Shown here in pieces: positions 1 through 8,393 of a DNA stretch of 64,000 nucleotides (positions are counted from its first letter, which is position 1; each line of letters opens with the position of its first letter). This stretch comes from Pseudogracilibacillus sp037892545 (GTDB lineage Bacteria > Bacillota > Bacilli > Bacillales > Amphibacillaceae), in contig NZ_JBBKBG010000001.1 in the NCBI RefSeq assembly GCF_037892545.1, positions 208,096 to 272,095 of the forward strand, read 5' to 3'. Under the pieces are notes generated by a model. The model did not search any database. It saw only the letters and a program-made list of their open reading frames with translations, and was not told the origin of the DNA. Both the position numbers and the translations under genes were made by a program.

Positions 1-902
1 TTATGCACCTTATAAAAGTTCATTTTTTCATTCTTTTTATGGAACATCGTAAATGAAAAAGCACCATTTGTATCTCGAGTTACATGAACAAAACGTTTGA
101 ACAACTGTTGTTCAAATAAACTTTTTAACTGCGGCCTTTCCATCAATTCGTCCATATTGTTACTGTGCGCGGTACAGATGATCGTTACACCAGTTCGAAT
201 CGCTTCTAAAATTGCCTGTACATCTTCTATGCTTCCTATTTCATCTATAATTAATATTTGTGGTGACATGGAACGAATCATCATAAACATCCCAAATTGT
301 TTTAAACAATTATCCATTATATCCGTGCGTACACCGATATCTAATTGAGGGATTCCATTTTTACATGCAGCCAATTCTGAACGCTCGTCTACAATCGCAA
401 CTTTTTGGGAAATCATCCCATCATCACTTATTTGTTTTGCAAGATCTCGGAGTAAAGTCGTTTTACCTGTTTGTGGTGCGCCAAAAATGATGGTATGTTG
501 CAATGTATTTCCTTCTTTAATATTATTTAATAATGGTTTGGCGATTCCTTTTATTTCTTGTGCAATACGAATATTAAAAAAAGTTGCTTCTTTAATCTTT
601 TTTTCATCTGTTAATACTTCTCCAGAAAATCCGATTCGATGCCCTCCGCTAATCGTTAAAAAACCTTGTTTAAACGGTTCGTCCATTCGATAAATAGAAT
701 GATTCGTTAATTGCCTTAAAAAATACATTCGCTCTTGTTCTGTGAAAGTATAATCTAGCAATATATGGTTTTGAAAAAAATTTAATTCAATCGGTTTTTG
801 AATGCGGAGGCGTATTTCTTCTAGTTGGTTTGATTGGTTGTACACTTTTTCTTCTAACATCTTTTTCACATTCGGTGAAAACAATTGGAAAATCTCTTCC
901 AT
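1..902 (-). CDS. spoIIIAA: Stage III sporulation protein AA (ATPase), 3' end off the window
   Basis: Three hundred codons are visible from the ATG at 902 and the frame is still open at base 1. Family members are about 307 residues, so only a few codons are missing. A P-loop (GAPQTGKTT), a Walker-B-like segment (ILIIDEIG) and the secretion-ATPase-like fold identify SpoIIIAA, the ATPase of the mother-cell to forespore SpoIIIA-SpoIIQ channel needed for sigma-G activity. It would head the spoIIIAA-AH operon continuing beyond the window. A sigma-E-type promoter lies about 25 bases upstream. yqhV, which sits between efp and spoIIIAA in B. subtilis, is absent here. Confidence 0.93.
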   Translation of the reverse strand, partial: MEEIFQLFSPNVKKMLEEKVYNQSNQLEEIRLRIQKPIELNFFQNHILLDYTFTEQERMYFLRQLTNHSIYRMDEPFKQGFLTISGGHRIGFSGEVLTDEKKIKEATFFNIRIAQEIKGIAKPLLNNIKEGNTLQHTIIFGAPQTGKTTLLRDLAKQISDDGMISQKVAIVDERSELAACKNGIPQLDIGVRTDIMDNCLKQFGMFMMIRSMSPQILIIDEIGSIEDVQAILEAIRTGVTIICTAHSNNMDELMERPQLKSLFEQQLFKRFVHVTRDTNGAFSFTMFHKKNEKMNFYKVH

Positions 903-931
903 CTGCAACACACCTTTTCCCTTCTTTCTTC

Positions 932-960
932 ACTATATGTTCGTCTTAAAATAAATATGA
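932..960 (-). promoter_or_regulatory. Sigma-E-like promoter of spoIIIAA
   Basis: On the minus strand, TCATATT (bases 954-960) is followed after 14 bases by CATATAGT (932-939). This matches the mother-cell sigma-E consensus (-35 kmATATT, 12-14 bp, -10 CATACAmT) at 7/7 and about 6/8 positions. The predicted start lies some 20-25 bases before the spoIIIAA ATG. The spoIIIA operon is known to be sigma-E dependent, so both position and sequence agree. Confidence 0.65.
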
Positions 961-970
961 AGGAAAAATA

Positions 971-1006
971 AAAAAACTAGCAAATGATGATCATTTGCTA
1001 GTTTTT
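971..1006 (-). terminator. Intrinsic terminator after efp
   Basis: Perfect inverted repeat (AAAAACTAGCAAATGA, 3-base loop, and its complement) 10 bases after the efp stop, with a T-rich tract on the minus strand. It separates the yqhT-efp unit from the sporulation promoter of spoIIIAA. Confidence 0.85.
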
Positions 1007-1016
1007 CCATACAATA

Positions 1017-1577
1017 TTAATTTTTACGAGACACATATTTACCATCTGAAGTACTAATCGTTAAAACATCCCCTTCATTAATAAACAATGGTACTTGCAC
1101 CACTAAACCAGTTTCTAATTTAGCAGCTTTTGAACCACCACTTACCGTATCCCCTTTAATTCCAGGTTCTGTTTCTGTCACAGTTAAATCTACATTATTT
1201 GGAATGTCAATTCCAATTACTTCTCCTTGATACATAATGATATCAACAAAGGAGTTTTCAATAATATAGTTTAATTCATTTTCAATTTGAGATGCTTGTA
1301 ATTCAATTTGTTCATATGTATTTGTATCCATGAATGCATGTACATCTCCTGATGCATATAAATATTGCATTTTATTATGCTCAATATGGGCACGTTTTAC
1401 TTTCTCACCAGCTCGGAATGTCTTCTCCTGTATGTTCCCATTACGTAAATTACGTAATTTAGAACGAACGAAAGCTGCTCCTTTTCCTGGCTTAACATGT
1501 TGGAACTCAATCACTTGCCAAATATTATCTTCATATTCGATAGTTGAACCTGTTTTAAAATCATTTACTGAAATCAT
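1017..1577 (-). CDS. efp: Translation elongation factor P
   Basis: EF-P of 186 residues, which rescues ribosomes stalled at polyproline stretches. The KOW/OB domains read through, and the loop VKPGKGAAF places Lys32 at the tip, the position modified in bacteria (5-aminopentanolylated in B. subtilis). The start chosen at 1577 has AAGGAGG about 9 bases upstream; a longer reading to 1598 would swallow that ribosome binding site. It lies 34 bases after yqhT on the same strand, probably co-transcribed as in B. subtilis. Confidence 0.97.
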   Translation of the reverse strand: MISVNDFKTGSTIEYEDNIWQVIEFQHVKPGKGAAFVRSKLRNLRNGNIQEKTFRAGEKVKRAHIEHNKMQYLYASGDVHAFMDTNTYEQIELQASQIENELNYIIENSFVDIIMYQGEVIGIDIPNNVDLTVTETEPGIKGDTVSGGSKAAKLETGLVVQVPLFINEGDVLTISTSDGKYVSRKN

Positions 1578-1611
1578 TTTTTGTAGCCTCCTTATCATCC
1601 ATTATACATTA

Positions 1612-2670
1612 TTACACAATAATTAATTCTTTTGGCGAATGTGTGATAACGCGATTCCCGTCTTCCGTAATCACAATATCATCTTCTATTCGACATCCAC
1701 CCACATCTGGAATATAAATTCCCGGTTCTACGGTTACAACCATATTCGGTCGTAACACCGTGGATGAACGTTGAGATAAACCAGGACCTTCATGAATTTC
1801 TAACCCAATTCCATGTCCTGTTGAATGACCAAAGTATTGTCCATATCCTTTTTCTGTAATATAATCTCGCGTAGTGTCATCTGCTTCTTTTCCTGTCATT
1901 CCAGCTTTAATGTTTGCTACTCCTAATTTTTGTGCTTCTAAAACGACGTCATATATTTCTTTTAGTTGATCATTAATATCACCAACTGCAATTGTTCTTG
2001 TAATATCTGAACAATATCCTTTATAATAAGCACCAAAATCTAATGTAACGAGTTCTCCCGTTTCAATCTTTTTTTGAGAAGCAACCCCATGAGGTAATGC
2101 AGAGCGCCAACCAGATGCAACAATGGTATCAAAACTGGAAGAAGACGCACCTTTACGACGCATGAAAAATTCCAATTCATTTGCTACATCGATTTCTAAT
2201 ATTCCTGGTTCTATAACAGTTAATATATGTTCAAATGCATCATCTGCAATTTTAGCAGCCTCTTCTAAAATATGTATTTCATCTAGAGTTTTGATCTCAC
2301 GTAATGATGCAAAAAAACCTTTCAATGGAACTAGTTTTGCGTTAATTTTTGCTTCATACGTTTTATATTGATCATAAGTCATATCATCTGCTTCAAAACC
2401 AACATTTGCAACTCGAAGCATGCTTAATTGAGTTGCAATTTCATCTAATAATAACCCTGTATGTTCAATCACTGTAAATTCTTTCGCTTCTTCTGTAGCT
2501 TGTGTTGTGTAACGAAAATCAGTTATAAATAATGCTTCTGTTTGCGTAATGATTGCTACGCCAGCTGTACCAGTGAAATTTGTCATATATCTTCTATTAT
2601 AAGGACTTGTAACGAGTATAGCATCCAGGTCTTGTTCTGTTAGTTTTTTTCTTACTTGTTCAAGTTTCAC
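1612..2670 (-). CDS. yqhT: Xaa-Pro dipeptidase/aminopeptidase, M24B family
   Basis: A 352-residue metallopeptidase that cleaves the bond before proline in short peptides. It has the creatinase-like N-terminal domain and the pita-bread catalytic domain with metal ligands in DFGAYYKGYCSD (two Asp), HSTGHGIG (His), TVEPG (Glu) and IEDD (Glu). The start is GTG at 2670, preceded by AGAAGGTG. Location directly before efp matches yqhT of B. subtilis; the usual upstream neighbour aroQ (yqhS) is missing here. Function in peptide turnover is inferred from the family. Confidence 0.93.
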   Translation of the reverse strand: MKLEQVRKKLTEQDLDAILVTSPYNRRYMTNFTGTAGVAIITQTEALFITDFRYTTQATEEAKEFTVIEHTGLLLDEIATQLSMLRVANVGFEADDMTYDQYKTYEAKINAKLVPLKGFFASLREIKTLDEIHILEEAAKIADDAFEHILTVIEPGILEIDVANELEFFMRRKGASSSSFDTIVASGWRSALPHGVASQKKIETGELVTLDFGAYYKGYCSDITRTIAVGDINDQLKEIYDVVLEAQKLGVANIKAGMTGKEADDTTRDYITEKGYGQYFGHSTGHGIGLEIHEGPGLSQRSSTVLRPNMVVTVEPGIYIPDVGGCRIEDDIVITEDGNRVITHSPKELIIV

Positions 2671-2742
2671 TTTTTCACCTTCTTTTCTATAAATTCATCT
2701 GTACTTGTTTAGGTTAAAAGAAAATCGTTGCATCATAAAATG

Positions 2743-2771
2743 AAAAAACTAATCATGCATCTATCATGATT
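2743..2771 (-). terminator. Terminator after yqhR
   Basis: Minus-strand hairpin AATCATG-7 nt-CATGATT followed by AGTTTTTTC, in the gap between yqhR and yqhT. Confidence 0.7.
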
Positions 2772-2836
2772 CAACCGAAACATTTCCTTTCCTATATTTT
2801 CTTATTTTAGCATAAAGACGAAGTGTGTGTGAACTA

Positions 2837-3310
2837 TTACGTAGAAGTTGATACGGAAACACTTTGATCATAATAAGATATCGAATACCCTACAAACACG
2901 CCATACAAAACACTTAAACATAACATCGATACAGTCATTTTCAAAGGCAAATGGATAATATACAGTTTATCGACAAAGAAGTATGGGAATAATATATAAA
3001 AAATTGCCCATAAGCCGATGCCGTAAACGACACCTATTTGCCATTCTTTTCTTTTTCGCCAAAACAGAAAATAAATTAACGATAAGACGACGGAACATAT
3101 ACAATATACAATAAAAAGACAACTGTAATATAATAATCGGATGAACCAATGGTCTTTTATAATAACCTTTTCTGTTATAAAAAATGGATGAAACGTAATA
3201 AAATGAAACGTATGGAAAAAAAGTAAAAAGAATAGTAAAAAAATCGTCGCAACACATCCAACCAATATCGAATATAGAAATACATCATAGGTAGATAACT
3301 TTTTTTGCAT
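2837..3310 (-). CDS. yqhR: Conserved membrane protein YqhR
   Basis: A 157-residue integral membrane protein with about four hydrophobic segments (around 12-38, 55-82, 93-112, 122-145) and basic loops. AAAGGAGG stands before the ATG at 3310. Hydropathy, length and position between yqhQ and yqhT match B. subtilis yqhR. No biochemical function is known for the family. It is divergent from yqhQ, and a terminator follows it. Confidence 0.75.
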   Translation of the reverse strand: MQKKLSTYDVFLYSILVGCVATIFLLFFLLFFHTFHFITFHPFFITEKVIIKDHWFIRLLYYSCLFIVYCICSVVLSLIYFLFWRKRKEWQIGVVYGIGLWAIFYILFPYFFVDKLYIIHLPLKMTVSMLCLSVLYGVFVGYSISYYDQSVSVSTST

Positions 3311-3432
3311 GAAAAAATCCTCCTTTTATTCATTAATATATCCATTTTTTTAATTTTCATCATAAAAAAGTTATCTCTACTAGTGATATTCTGTTTTTTC
3401 TAGTAAAATAAAGATAAGGTTGGTGATCACTG

Positions 3433-4389
3433 TTGAATAAAAGAGAAACGAATTACGGTGGGCAAGCATTAGTTGAAGGAGTTATGTTTGCCGGTAAAAA
3501 CAGTTTCGTATCTGCTATACGAAGAAAAGACAATAGTATTGAATATTTTGAGGTAGAACGGGAAGAATCAAATATAGCGAAACAATTAAAAAGAATTCCG
3601 TTGCTTCGTGGGATTGTTGCACTTGTTCAAGCTAGTGCCAACGGAATTAAACATTTAGATTTCGCCTCTGATCGTTACGATGTCGACCCGAAAGATGATG
3701 AAAAAATGTTAGAGGAAAAAGAAACCTCGAAGCTCGTAATGATGTTAGGGATTGGAGTAGTTGGCGTACTTTCTTTTATCGTCAGTAAACTAATCTTTAC
3801 GGTAACACCTGCTATTGTAGCAAACTTCTTTACCGATCTTGTTCCGACCAAAACGGGGCAAGTATTATTAGAAGGTTTATTTAAACTCATTTTATTACTT
3901 GGTTACATTTACATTATTTCACTTACACCACTAATAAAACGAGTTTTTCAATATCATGGTGCAGAACATAAAGTAATTAATTGTTATGAAAGTAATCTAC
4001 CATTAACTGTTGAAAATGTACAAAGTCAATCAAGATTACATTATCGTTGTGGTTCAAGTTTCATGCTGTTTACAGTATTTGTCGGCATATTCGTCTATAT
4101 GTTCGTAGCAACAGACCCATTATGGTGGAGAATTGTAAACCGTATCTGTTTAATCCCTGTCGTAATTGGGTTATCATTTGAAGTATTATATATAACAAAC
4201 AAACTTCGAAACATTCCAGTTTTACATGTATTAGGGTACCCTGGATTATGGTTGCAATTACTAACAACGAAAGAACCTGATGATGAGCAAGTTGAGGTTG
4301 CATTACATTCATTTAAAAGAGTGTTAGAAAATGACGACGTAAAAGAAGCGGAAGCAATTGTATTAGAAGAAAGTAATCAAGTCATGTAA
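3433..4389 (+). CDS. yqhQ: DUF1385 membrane protein YqhQ
   Basis: A 318-residue DUF1385 protein. The N-terminal GGQALVEGVMF motif and the central FQYHGAEHKVINCYE motif are the family's conserved blocks, with several membrane segments between residues about 95 and 260. The start is TTG at 3433 after AAGGTTGGTGATC. The biochemical role is unknown in Bacillus. It is followed 29 bases on by yqhP, suggesting co-transcription. Confidence 0.9.
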   Translation: MNKRETNYGGQALVEGVMFAGKNSFVSAIRRKDNSIEYFEVEREESNIAKQLKRIPLLRGIVALVQASANGIKHLDFASDRYDVDPKDDEKMLEEKETSKLVMMLGIGVVGVLSFIVSKLIFTVTPAIVANFFTDLVPTKTGQVLLEGLFKLILLLGYIYIISLTPLIKRVFQYHGAEHKVINCYESNLPLTVENVQSQSRLHYRCGSSFMLFTVFVGIFVYMFVATDPLWWRIVNRICLIPVVIGLSFEVLYITNKLRNIPVLHVLGYPGLWLQLLTTKEPDDEQVEVALHSFKRVLENDDVKEAEAIVLEESNQVM

Positions 4390-4418
4390 TATTAGCTTTG
4401 TAAAGGAGGTATATGTGA

Positions 4419-4829
4419 ATGAAACGCAATAAGCCCCCTATATTTATACTTATGCTTATCGGTTTAGCGGCAATCGGTTTAGGTGCATCCTTAGTGAGAA
4501 ACCCTGGAAAGTTTTTCATTCAAATCGTCATCATGATTGTGATAGCATATGTCCTTTTTAAAGTGTTATCATATTTTCTACAAAGACGAACTGGCGAAAC
4601 ATCTGATGAAATGAAAAAATACCGAAAAGCGGCAAAACAATCGAACGAACGTTTCGGAAAAAAACAATCAAAAAGTATGGCAGAAAAGTTTGTTCCAAGA
4701 CAGTACAATAAACAGGAAATCGAAAAACAAAAAAAGAAACGTAAACGTCGAAGAAATGCGCCACACTTAACTGTGATTGAAGGGAAAAAATCAATAAAAG
4801 AGAACAAAAAAGACCAAGCTTCTAATTAA
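4419..4829 (+). CDS. yqhP: SA1362/YqhP-type membrane protein
   Basis: A 136-residue protein with two N-terminal membrane helices (about 8-25 and 31-51) and a long, strongly basic cytoplasmic tail rich in Lys/Arg/Gln (about 60-120). A strong AAAGGAGG precedes the ATG. The architecture and its place between yqhQ and mntR agree with B. subtilis YqhP; the assignment rests mainly on these. No function is known. Confidence 0.6.
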   Translation: MKRNKPPIFILMLIGLAAIGLGASLVRNPGKFFIQIVIMIVIAYVLFKVLSYFLQRRTGETSDEMKKYRKAAKQSNERFGKKQSKSMAEKFVPRQYNKQEIEKQKKKRKRRRNAPHLTVIEGKKSIKENKKDQASN

Positions 4830-4847
4830 TGCTTGGTCATTTTTGTT
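4803..4847. terminator. Bidirectional terminator between yqhP and mntR
   Basis: Inverted repeat AACAAAAAAGACCAAGC / GCTTGGTCATTTTTGTT with an 11-base loop. It overlaps the stop codon of yqhP and the last codons of convergent mntR, and has A- and T-runs for both directions. Confidence 0.85.
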
Positions 4848-5286
4848 CTAGATCGTTTTCTTGTTGCTTACTCTCTTTATTAATTTGTTGTAATCGAGCA
4901 ATTCTGGATGAGTCTTCTTCAAAAAATTGAACTAAATCCGCAATCCTGTCAATTGCATTCCAACTTAAATGATGCTCAATTCCTTCTACATCTTCGTAAA
5001 TTTTATCCTCATCTACTCCGATAATTTCTAAAAAGTCTTCTAAAAGTTCGTGTCGAAATACGAGGCGTTTTCCTATTTTATTTCCTTTTTCCGTTAAAAT
5101 AAAACCTCGATATTTCTCATAGTGGACATAATTGTCCTTATCTAATTTTTGAATCATTTTTGTTACAGAAGATGGATGTACGAGTAATGCTTCCGCAATA
5201 TCTGTTACCCGTGCATAGCCTTTTGTATCAATTAAATTGTAAATTTGTTCAATATAATCTTCCATACTAGGAGTTGGTACTGGCAA
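4837..5286 (-). CDS. mntR: Manganese transport regulator MntR
   Basis: A 149-residue DtxR/MntR-family repressor that senses Mn(II) and represses Mn uptake genes. Winged helix at about 10-65 (VHPSSVTKMIQKLDKD recognition region), dimer/metal domain after that. The manganese ligands known in B. subtilis MntR (D8, E11, H77, E99, E102, H103) are all present at +2 (D10, E13, H79, E101, E104, H105). The TTG start at 5286 follows AAAGAGGAAATCA. The C-terminus is a short Gln/Glu/Lys tail. No mntABCD or mntH gene lies in the window. Confidence 0.96.
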   Translation of the reverse strand: MPVPTPSMEDYIEQIYNLIDTKGYARVTDIAEALLVHPSSVTKMIQKLDKDNYVHYEKYRGFILTEKGNKIGKRLVFRHELLEDFLEIIGVDEDKIYEDVEGIEHHLSWNAIDRIADLVQFFEEDSSRIARLQQINKESKQQENDLEQK

Positions 5287-5415
5287 ATGATTTCCTCTTT
5301 TCTGTTTTTAGTAAGGGCAACATTTTTTCTATTATTACTATACCGTAAATATGTTTAACTGACAAGTATGGATATAGAAGGATATGGATAAACAATTTAA
5401 AGAAAAAGTGTTTCT

Positions 5416-6285
5416 TTATACGTAAAATTCTGTAACTTCTTCAATCGTATCAATAAATTTCTTTAATGCCGGTGTATGATGGTCTGTTTTACGATAAATA
5501 AAAACCGTTGTAATATGGCTATACTTTTCCGGTAATTCATAGCAATGAATTAAATGTTGTTTTACATATTCCTCCACTGCCGCATATGGTACATAAGCAA
5601 CCCCTAATCCAGATATAACGGATCCTAATGTTGTTTCTAAAGTGCCTAATTCCATCACTTTTTTCGGAATTATTTGTTGATTATGCAACCATTCATTTAA
5701 TTTTTGCCGGTAGCCACAACCTTCACTAAAACGTAAAATTGGTTTTTCTAAAATATCATCCATAGACATATCTGGATCATTTGAAATAAGCACTAATTTT
5801 TCATGGAATACTTCCATTTGGTGTAAATTCGGGTCATTCGTAATCTCGCTTTTCGTAACGAATGCACCGTCTAACTCATAATTCATCACTTTTTCTTTTA
5901 ATTCTGCCGTTACACCTGTTGATAATGTTAAATCTACAAGGTCATATTTTTCTAAATAGCGTGATAAAATATATGGCAATTTAATCACTGTTTCTACGGA
6001 TGCAATATCTAATTTTCCTGTAGGATTTTCACTATCGGATGAAATCATTTTCATTTCTTCTATTAAAGAAAGAATTTTTTTTGCATATGGCAGCATTGCA
6101 TGGCCTTCATTTGTTAATGTTATTCCTTTTTGATGCCGATGAAATAATGTTGTGTTCAATGATTGTTCGAGTTTTTTTATACGGGATGTTACGTTTGATT
6201 GGACATAATTTAATTGTTTTGCTGCTTGATTAATACTTCCACAATGTGCAACTGTATAAAATATTTGTAAATCTTTCATGTTCAT
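5416..6285 (-). CDS. LysR-family transcriptional regulator
   Basis: A 289-residue LysR regulator with an N-terminal winged helix (DLQIFYTVAHCGSINQAAKQLN, VQSNVTSRIKKLE) and a substrate-binding domain from about residue 85 of the CzcR/YwfK-like type. The ATG at 6285 follows AGGGGTGATTCAA; upstream codons would absorb that site. It is divergently paired with the EamA transporter, with a T-N11-A palindrome between them. It probably controls that transporter and itself; the inducer is unknown. Confidence 0.9.
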   Translation of the reverse strand: MNMKDLQIFYTVAHCGSINQAAKQLNYVQSNVTSRIKKLEQSLNTTLFHRHQKGITLTNEGHAMLPYAKKILSLIEEMKMISSDSENPTGKLDIASVETVIKLPYILSRYLEKYDLVDLTLSTGVTAELKEKVMNYELDGAFVTKSEITNDPNLHQMEVFHEKLVLISNDPDMSMDDILEKPILRFSEGCGYRQKLNEWLHNQQIIPKKVMELGTLETTLGSVISGLGVAYVPYAAVEEYVKQHLIHCYELPEKYSHITTVFIYRKTDHHTPALKKFIDTIEEVTEFYV

Positions 6286-6330
6286 TTGAATCACCCCTAT
6301 CACTAATCGAGATACATATTATCTCTTATA

Positions 6331-6345
6331 ATCATTTTACATGAT
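6331..6345. promoter_or_regulatory. LysR-type operator (T-N11-A palindrome)
   Basis: ATCATTTTACATGAT is a perfect 5-5-5 inverted repeat containing the T-N11-A signature of LysR regulators. It lies in the 130-base gap between the divergent lysR-type gene (start 6285) and the transporter gene (start 6415). A copy of ATACATATTAT stands near each end of the gap (about 6312 and 6385). Confidence 0.55.
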
Positions 6346-6414
6346 AGTAGTTCTATTGTTAAATAATAAGTAACCATTAATATATACATATTATTTTTGA
6401 TTGGGGATATTAAA

Positions 6415-7380
6415 ATGAGAAACAGTATTTTAATCGGAGCAATTCTTTGTGCTGTTGCGAGTATGTCATGGGGTGCTATGTTCCCTGTTGCAGATCACGC
6501 GTTTCAATACATTGACCCATTTTATTTTACGATCATTCGCTATTTACCTGTAACTGTTCTATTAATAATTTTCCTATATTTTATCGAGGGAAAACAAGCG
6601 TTTAAATTAGAAGGTCATGGGTTCATGATTTGGTTTTTCGGAACAATGGGTTTTACCATTTATAATTTATTCATTTTCTGGGGTCAAAATTTATTAGGCG
6701 ATGCTGGTGTTTTATTAGCCTCCATTATGGAAGCCTTAGCACCAATTATATCGATTTTAATTGTTTGGATTTTAACGAAAAAACGTCCTTACACTTTTAC
6801 CATTTTAACTGTATTTGGTGCGTTTATTGGCGTATTATTAGTCGTAACGAATGGCAACTTTCAAGCTTTGTTCGGTCCTGGTCGATTCATTCCATTGATC
6901 ATTTTATTTTTAGCTGCTGCAGGTTGGGCTTTATATACATTCGGTGGTAGTCAGTTCCCTAAATGGTCTGTTCTAAGATATTCTACTTTAACTTGTTTAT
7001 ATGGAACATTAACAGCTACAGTTGTTGTCATTTTCAGTAGTATTTTTGGATATGTAGAAGTTCCAACACTCCAAGAAATATATACCGTTCGATACAATAT
7101 GTTGTTTATGATAACTTTACCAGGTATTTTTGCTTTATTATTTTGGAATAAGGGAGTTGTCATGTTAAAACCAATTAATGCTATTTTATTCATTAACTTG
7201 GCACCGGTAACGACTATTGTTATTCGTTTGATCCAAGGACATACAATAACAGGTTATGAATGGGCAGGTGCTGCCATTGTTTGTTCGATGATCATTTTAA
7301 ATAACTTATATCAGCGTATGTTGCAAAAAAGAGAGGCACATCTTCTTAAAAACCGAAACAATCCATTAGCTTCACAATAA
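6415..7380 (+). CDS. EamA/DMT-superfamily membrane transporter
   Basis: A 321-residue protein with ten predicted membrane helices in two EamA repeats (about 5-140 and 155-300), the fold of drug/metabolite exporters such as YwfM and RhaT-like carriers. SWGAMFP near residue 20 is typical of the first repeat. The ATG at 6415 is preceded by GGGGATATTAAA; an in-frame TTG 18 bases upstream has no ribosome binding site. The substrate cannot be read from sequence; control by the adjacent LysR gene is inferred. Confidence 0.88.
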   Translation: MRNSILIGAILCAVASMSWGAMFPVADHAFQYIDPFYFTIIRYLPVTVLLIIFLYFIEGKQAFKLEGHGFMIWFFGTMGFTIYNLFIFWGQNLLGDAGVLLASIMEALAPIISILIVWILTKKRPYTFTILTVFGAFIGVLLVVTNGNFQALFGPGRFIPLIILFLAAAGWALYTFGGSQFPKWSVLRYSTLTCLYGTLTATVVVIFSSIFGYVEVPTLQEIYTVRYNMLFMITLPGIFALLFWNKGVVMLKPINAILFINLAPVTTIVIRLIQGHTITGYEWAGAAIVCSMIILNNLYQRMLQKREAHLLKNRNNPLASQ

Positions 7381-7417
7381 ATCACTATAGAGCCTAGGAC
7401 AATAGCTTGTTGAGTAG

Positions 7418-7460
7418 AAAAGGGAGTTTCAGTAAAATATTATTGGGACTCCTTTTGTTT
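7418..7460 (+). terminator. Terminator after the EamA gene
   Basis: Stem AAAAGGGAGTTTCAGT / ATTGGGACTCCTTTT (one bulged G, several G-U pairs) followed by GTTTGTCTT, about 40 bases after the transporter stop. Confidence 0.55.
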
Positions 7461-7604
7461 GTCTTATTTTCTCACACCTTCAATCTGCTTCACGTTCCGT
7501 AGATAAGACTTAGCCAATTAAGTATTTTATCGTTTACTCATATGATGGTTTAAAATCTAGGCAATATAGAGAATGAACTCGAATTTTTCTTACTTAATCT
7601 ATTT

Positions 7605-8325
7605 GGCCCTTTTACAAATGGTGTTGGTGGCCAATTAAAGTTACTTTATATGTAAATGTATAGACCTATTCATAAGTTTGTGTAAATATGTCACTTCGGA
7701 AATGTACTCCGCTTTCCGCGTGCGGCTGCTAAGCCAAGCTCAGGCTTTGCCTTCCCTTGTCTTATCTATGCCTATCCTCACGCAGGAGTCTACGTACATT
7801 TCCTACGTTTCATTTTGTTGTGTACACATTTATTTTCCCCTCCTTTGTGGCTTATGACACGAAGGAGGTTTCTTTTCTCTAAATGATAGACCTTCATTTA
7901 AAATGTAAAATGATTCTATTTTTAAATAGTTATAATCTGTGCGAGATACGTTGTTCTTACTTTTTAATAATAAGCGCCCCAATACTTCTTGATATACAAG
8001 AAAAACTCACGGATTACATTGCCTATTTCAGGGTTGTACCCAATAGATTTAAACTTGAAAAGCAACGTTTCTACTGTAAAGCATGTAATAGCACATTCAG
8101 TGCGTCTACGTCTATTGTCCAGAAACATGGATCACATGACGAAGATAGGAAGAAATATCTTCCGACGCTAAAAAAGTATTGATAATTGATAGAAGACAAG
8201 TGGTTTCCTTCCTAGATTTGTTTTCATCGACTTTAATTCTGAAGGGAATTTTACTTGTTTTTTATTTTTATGCATAAAAAAGGTGCCAGTGGATTTTTTC
8301 CACCAACACCATATATTGTAGAGCC
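7605..8325 (+). mobile_element. Decayed, internally deleted ISL3-family element
   Basis: 26-base terminal inverted repeats are found at 7605-7630 and, inverted, at 8300-8325 (20 of 26 identical, sharing ATGGTGTTGGTGG). They are flanked by near-identical 8-base direct repeats, ATCTATTT (7597-7604) and ATCTTTTT (8326-8333), the target-duplication length of ISL3. Inside, about 7989-8150 encodes a broken transposase N-terminus: one frame reads NSRITLPISG and the next frame QRFYCKACNSTFSASTSIV, the ISL3 zinc-binding region, joined by a frameshift. The catalytic domain is gone; a full element would be about twice this length. It explains most of the 1 kb without an intact gene between the EamA gene and nrdJ. 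Confidence 0.8.
7697..7804. repeat. Hairpin repeat of a type widespread in Bacillaceae
   Basis: A GC-richer block bounded by CGGAAATGTAC and GTACATTTCC. Inside are ACTCCGCTTTCCGCG and, near the other end, CACGCAGGAGTCT. These outer and inner parts can pair into an imperfect hairpin of about 106 bases. The wording resembles an intergenic repeat I recall from many Bacillaceae genomes; this copy is degenerate and sits inside the decayed ISL3 element. Confidence 0.5.
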
Positions 8326-8393
8326 ATCTTTTTATGATAAACATGACCGTCATTTTTATAGAAATAGTCTCTATTTATTTAAAATCGAATGGA

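Noticed and set aside
7385..7395. TAGAGCC at 7387 as the left end of the ISL3 element
   Set aside because: It is in the same orientation as the right-end TAGAGCC, not inverted; the true left end with long homology and an octamer repeat is at 7605.
8168..8353. Minus-strand open frame of 61 codons
   Set aside because: Lies over the right end of the decayed ISL3 element, has no ribosome binding site and no recognisable protein features.
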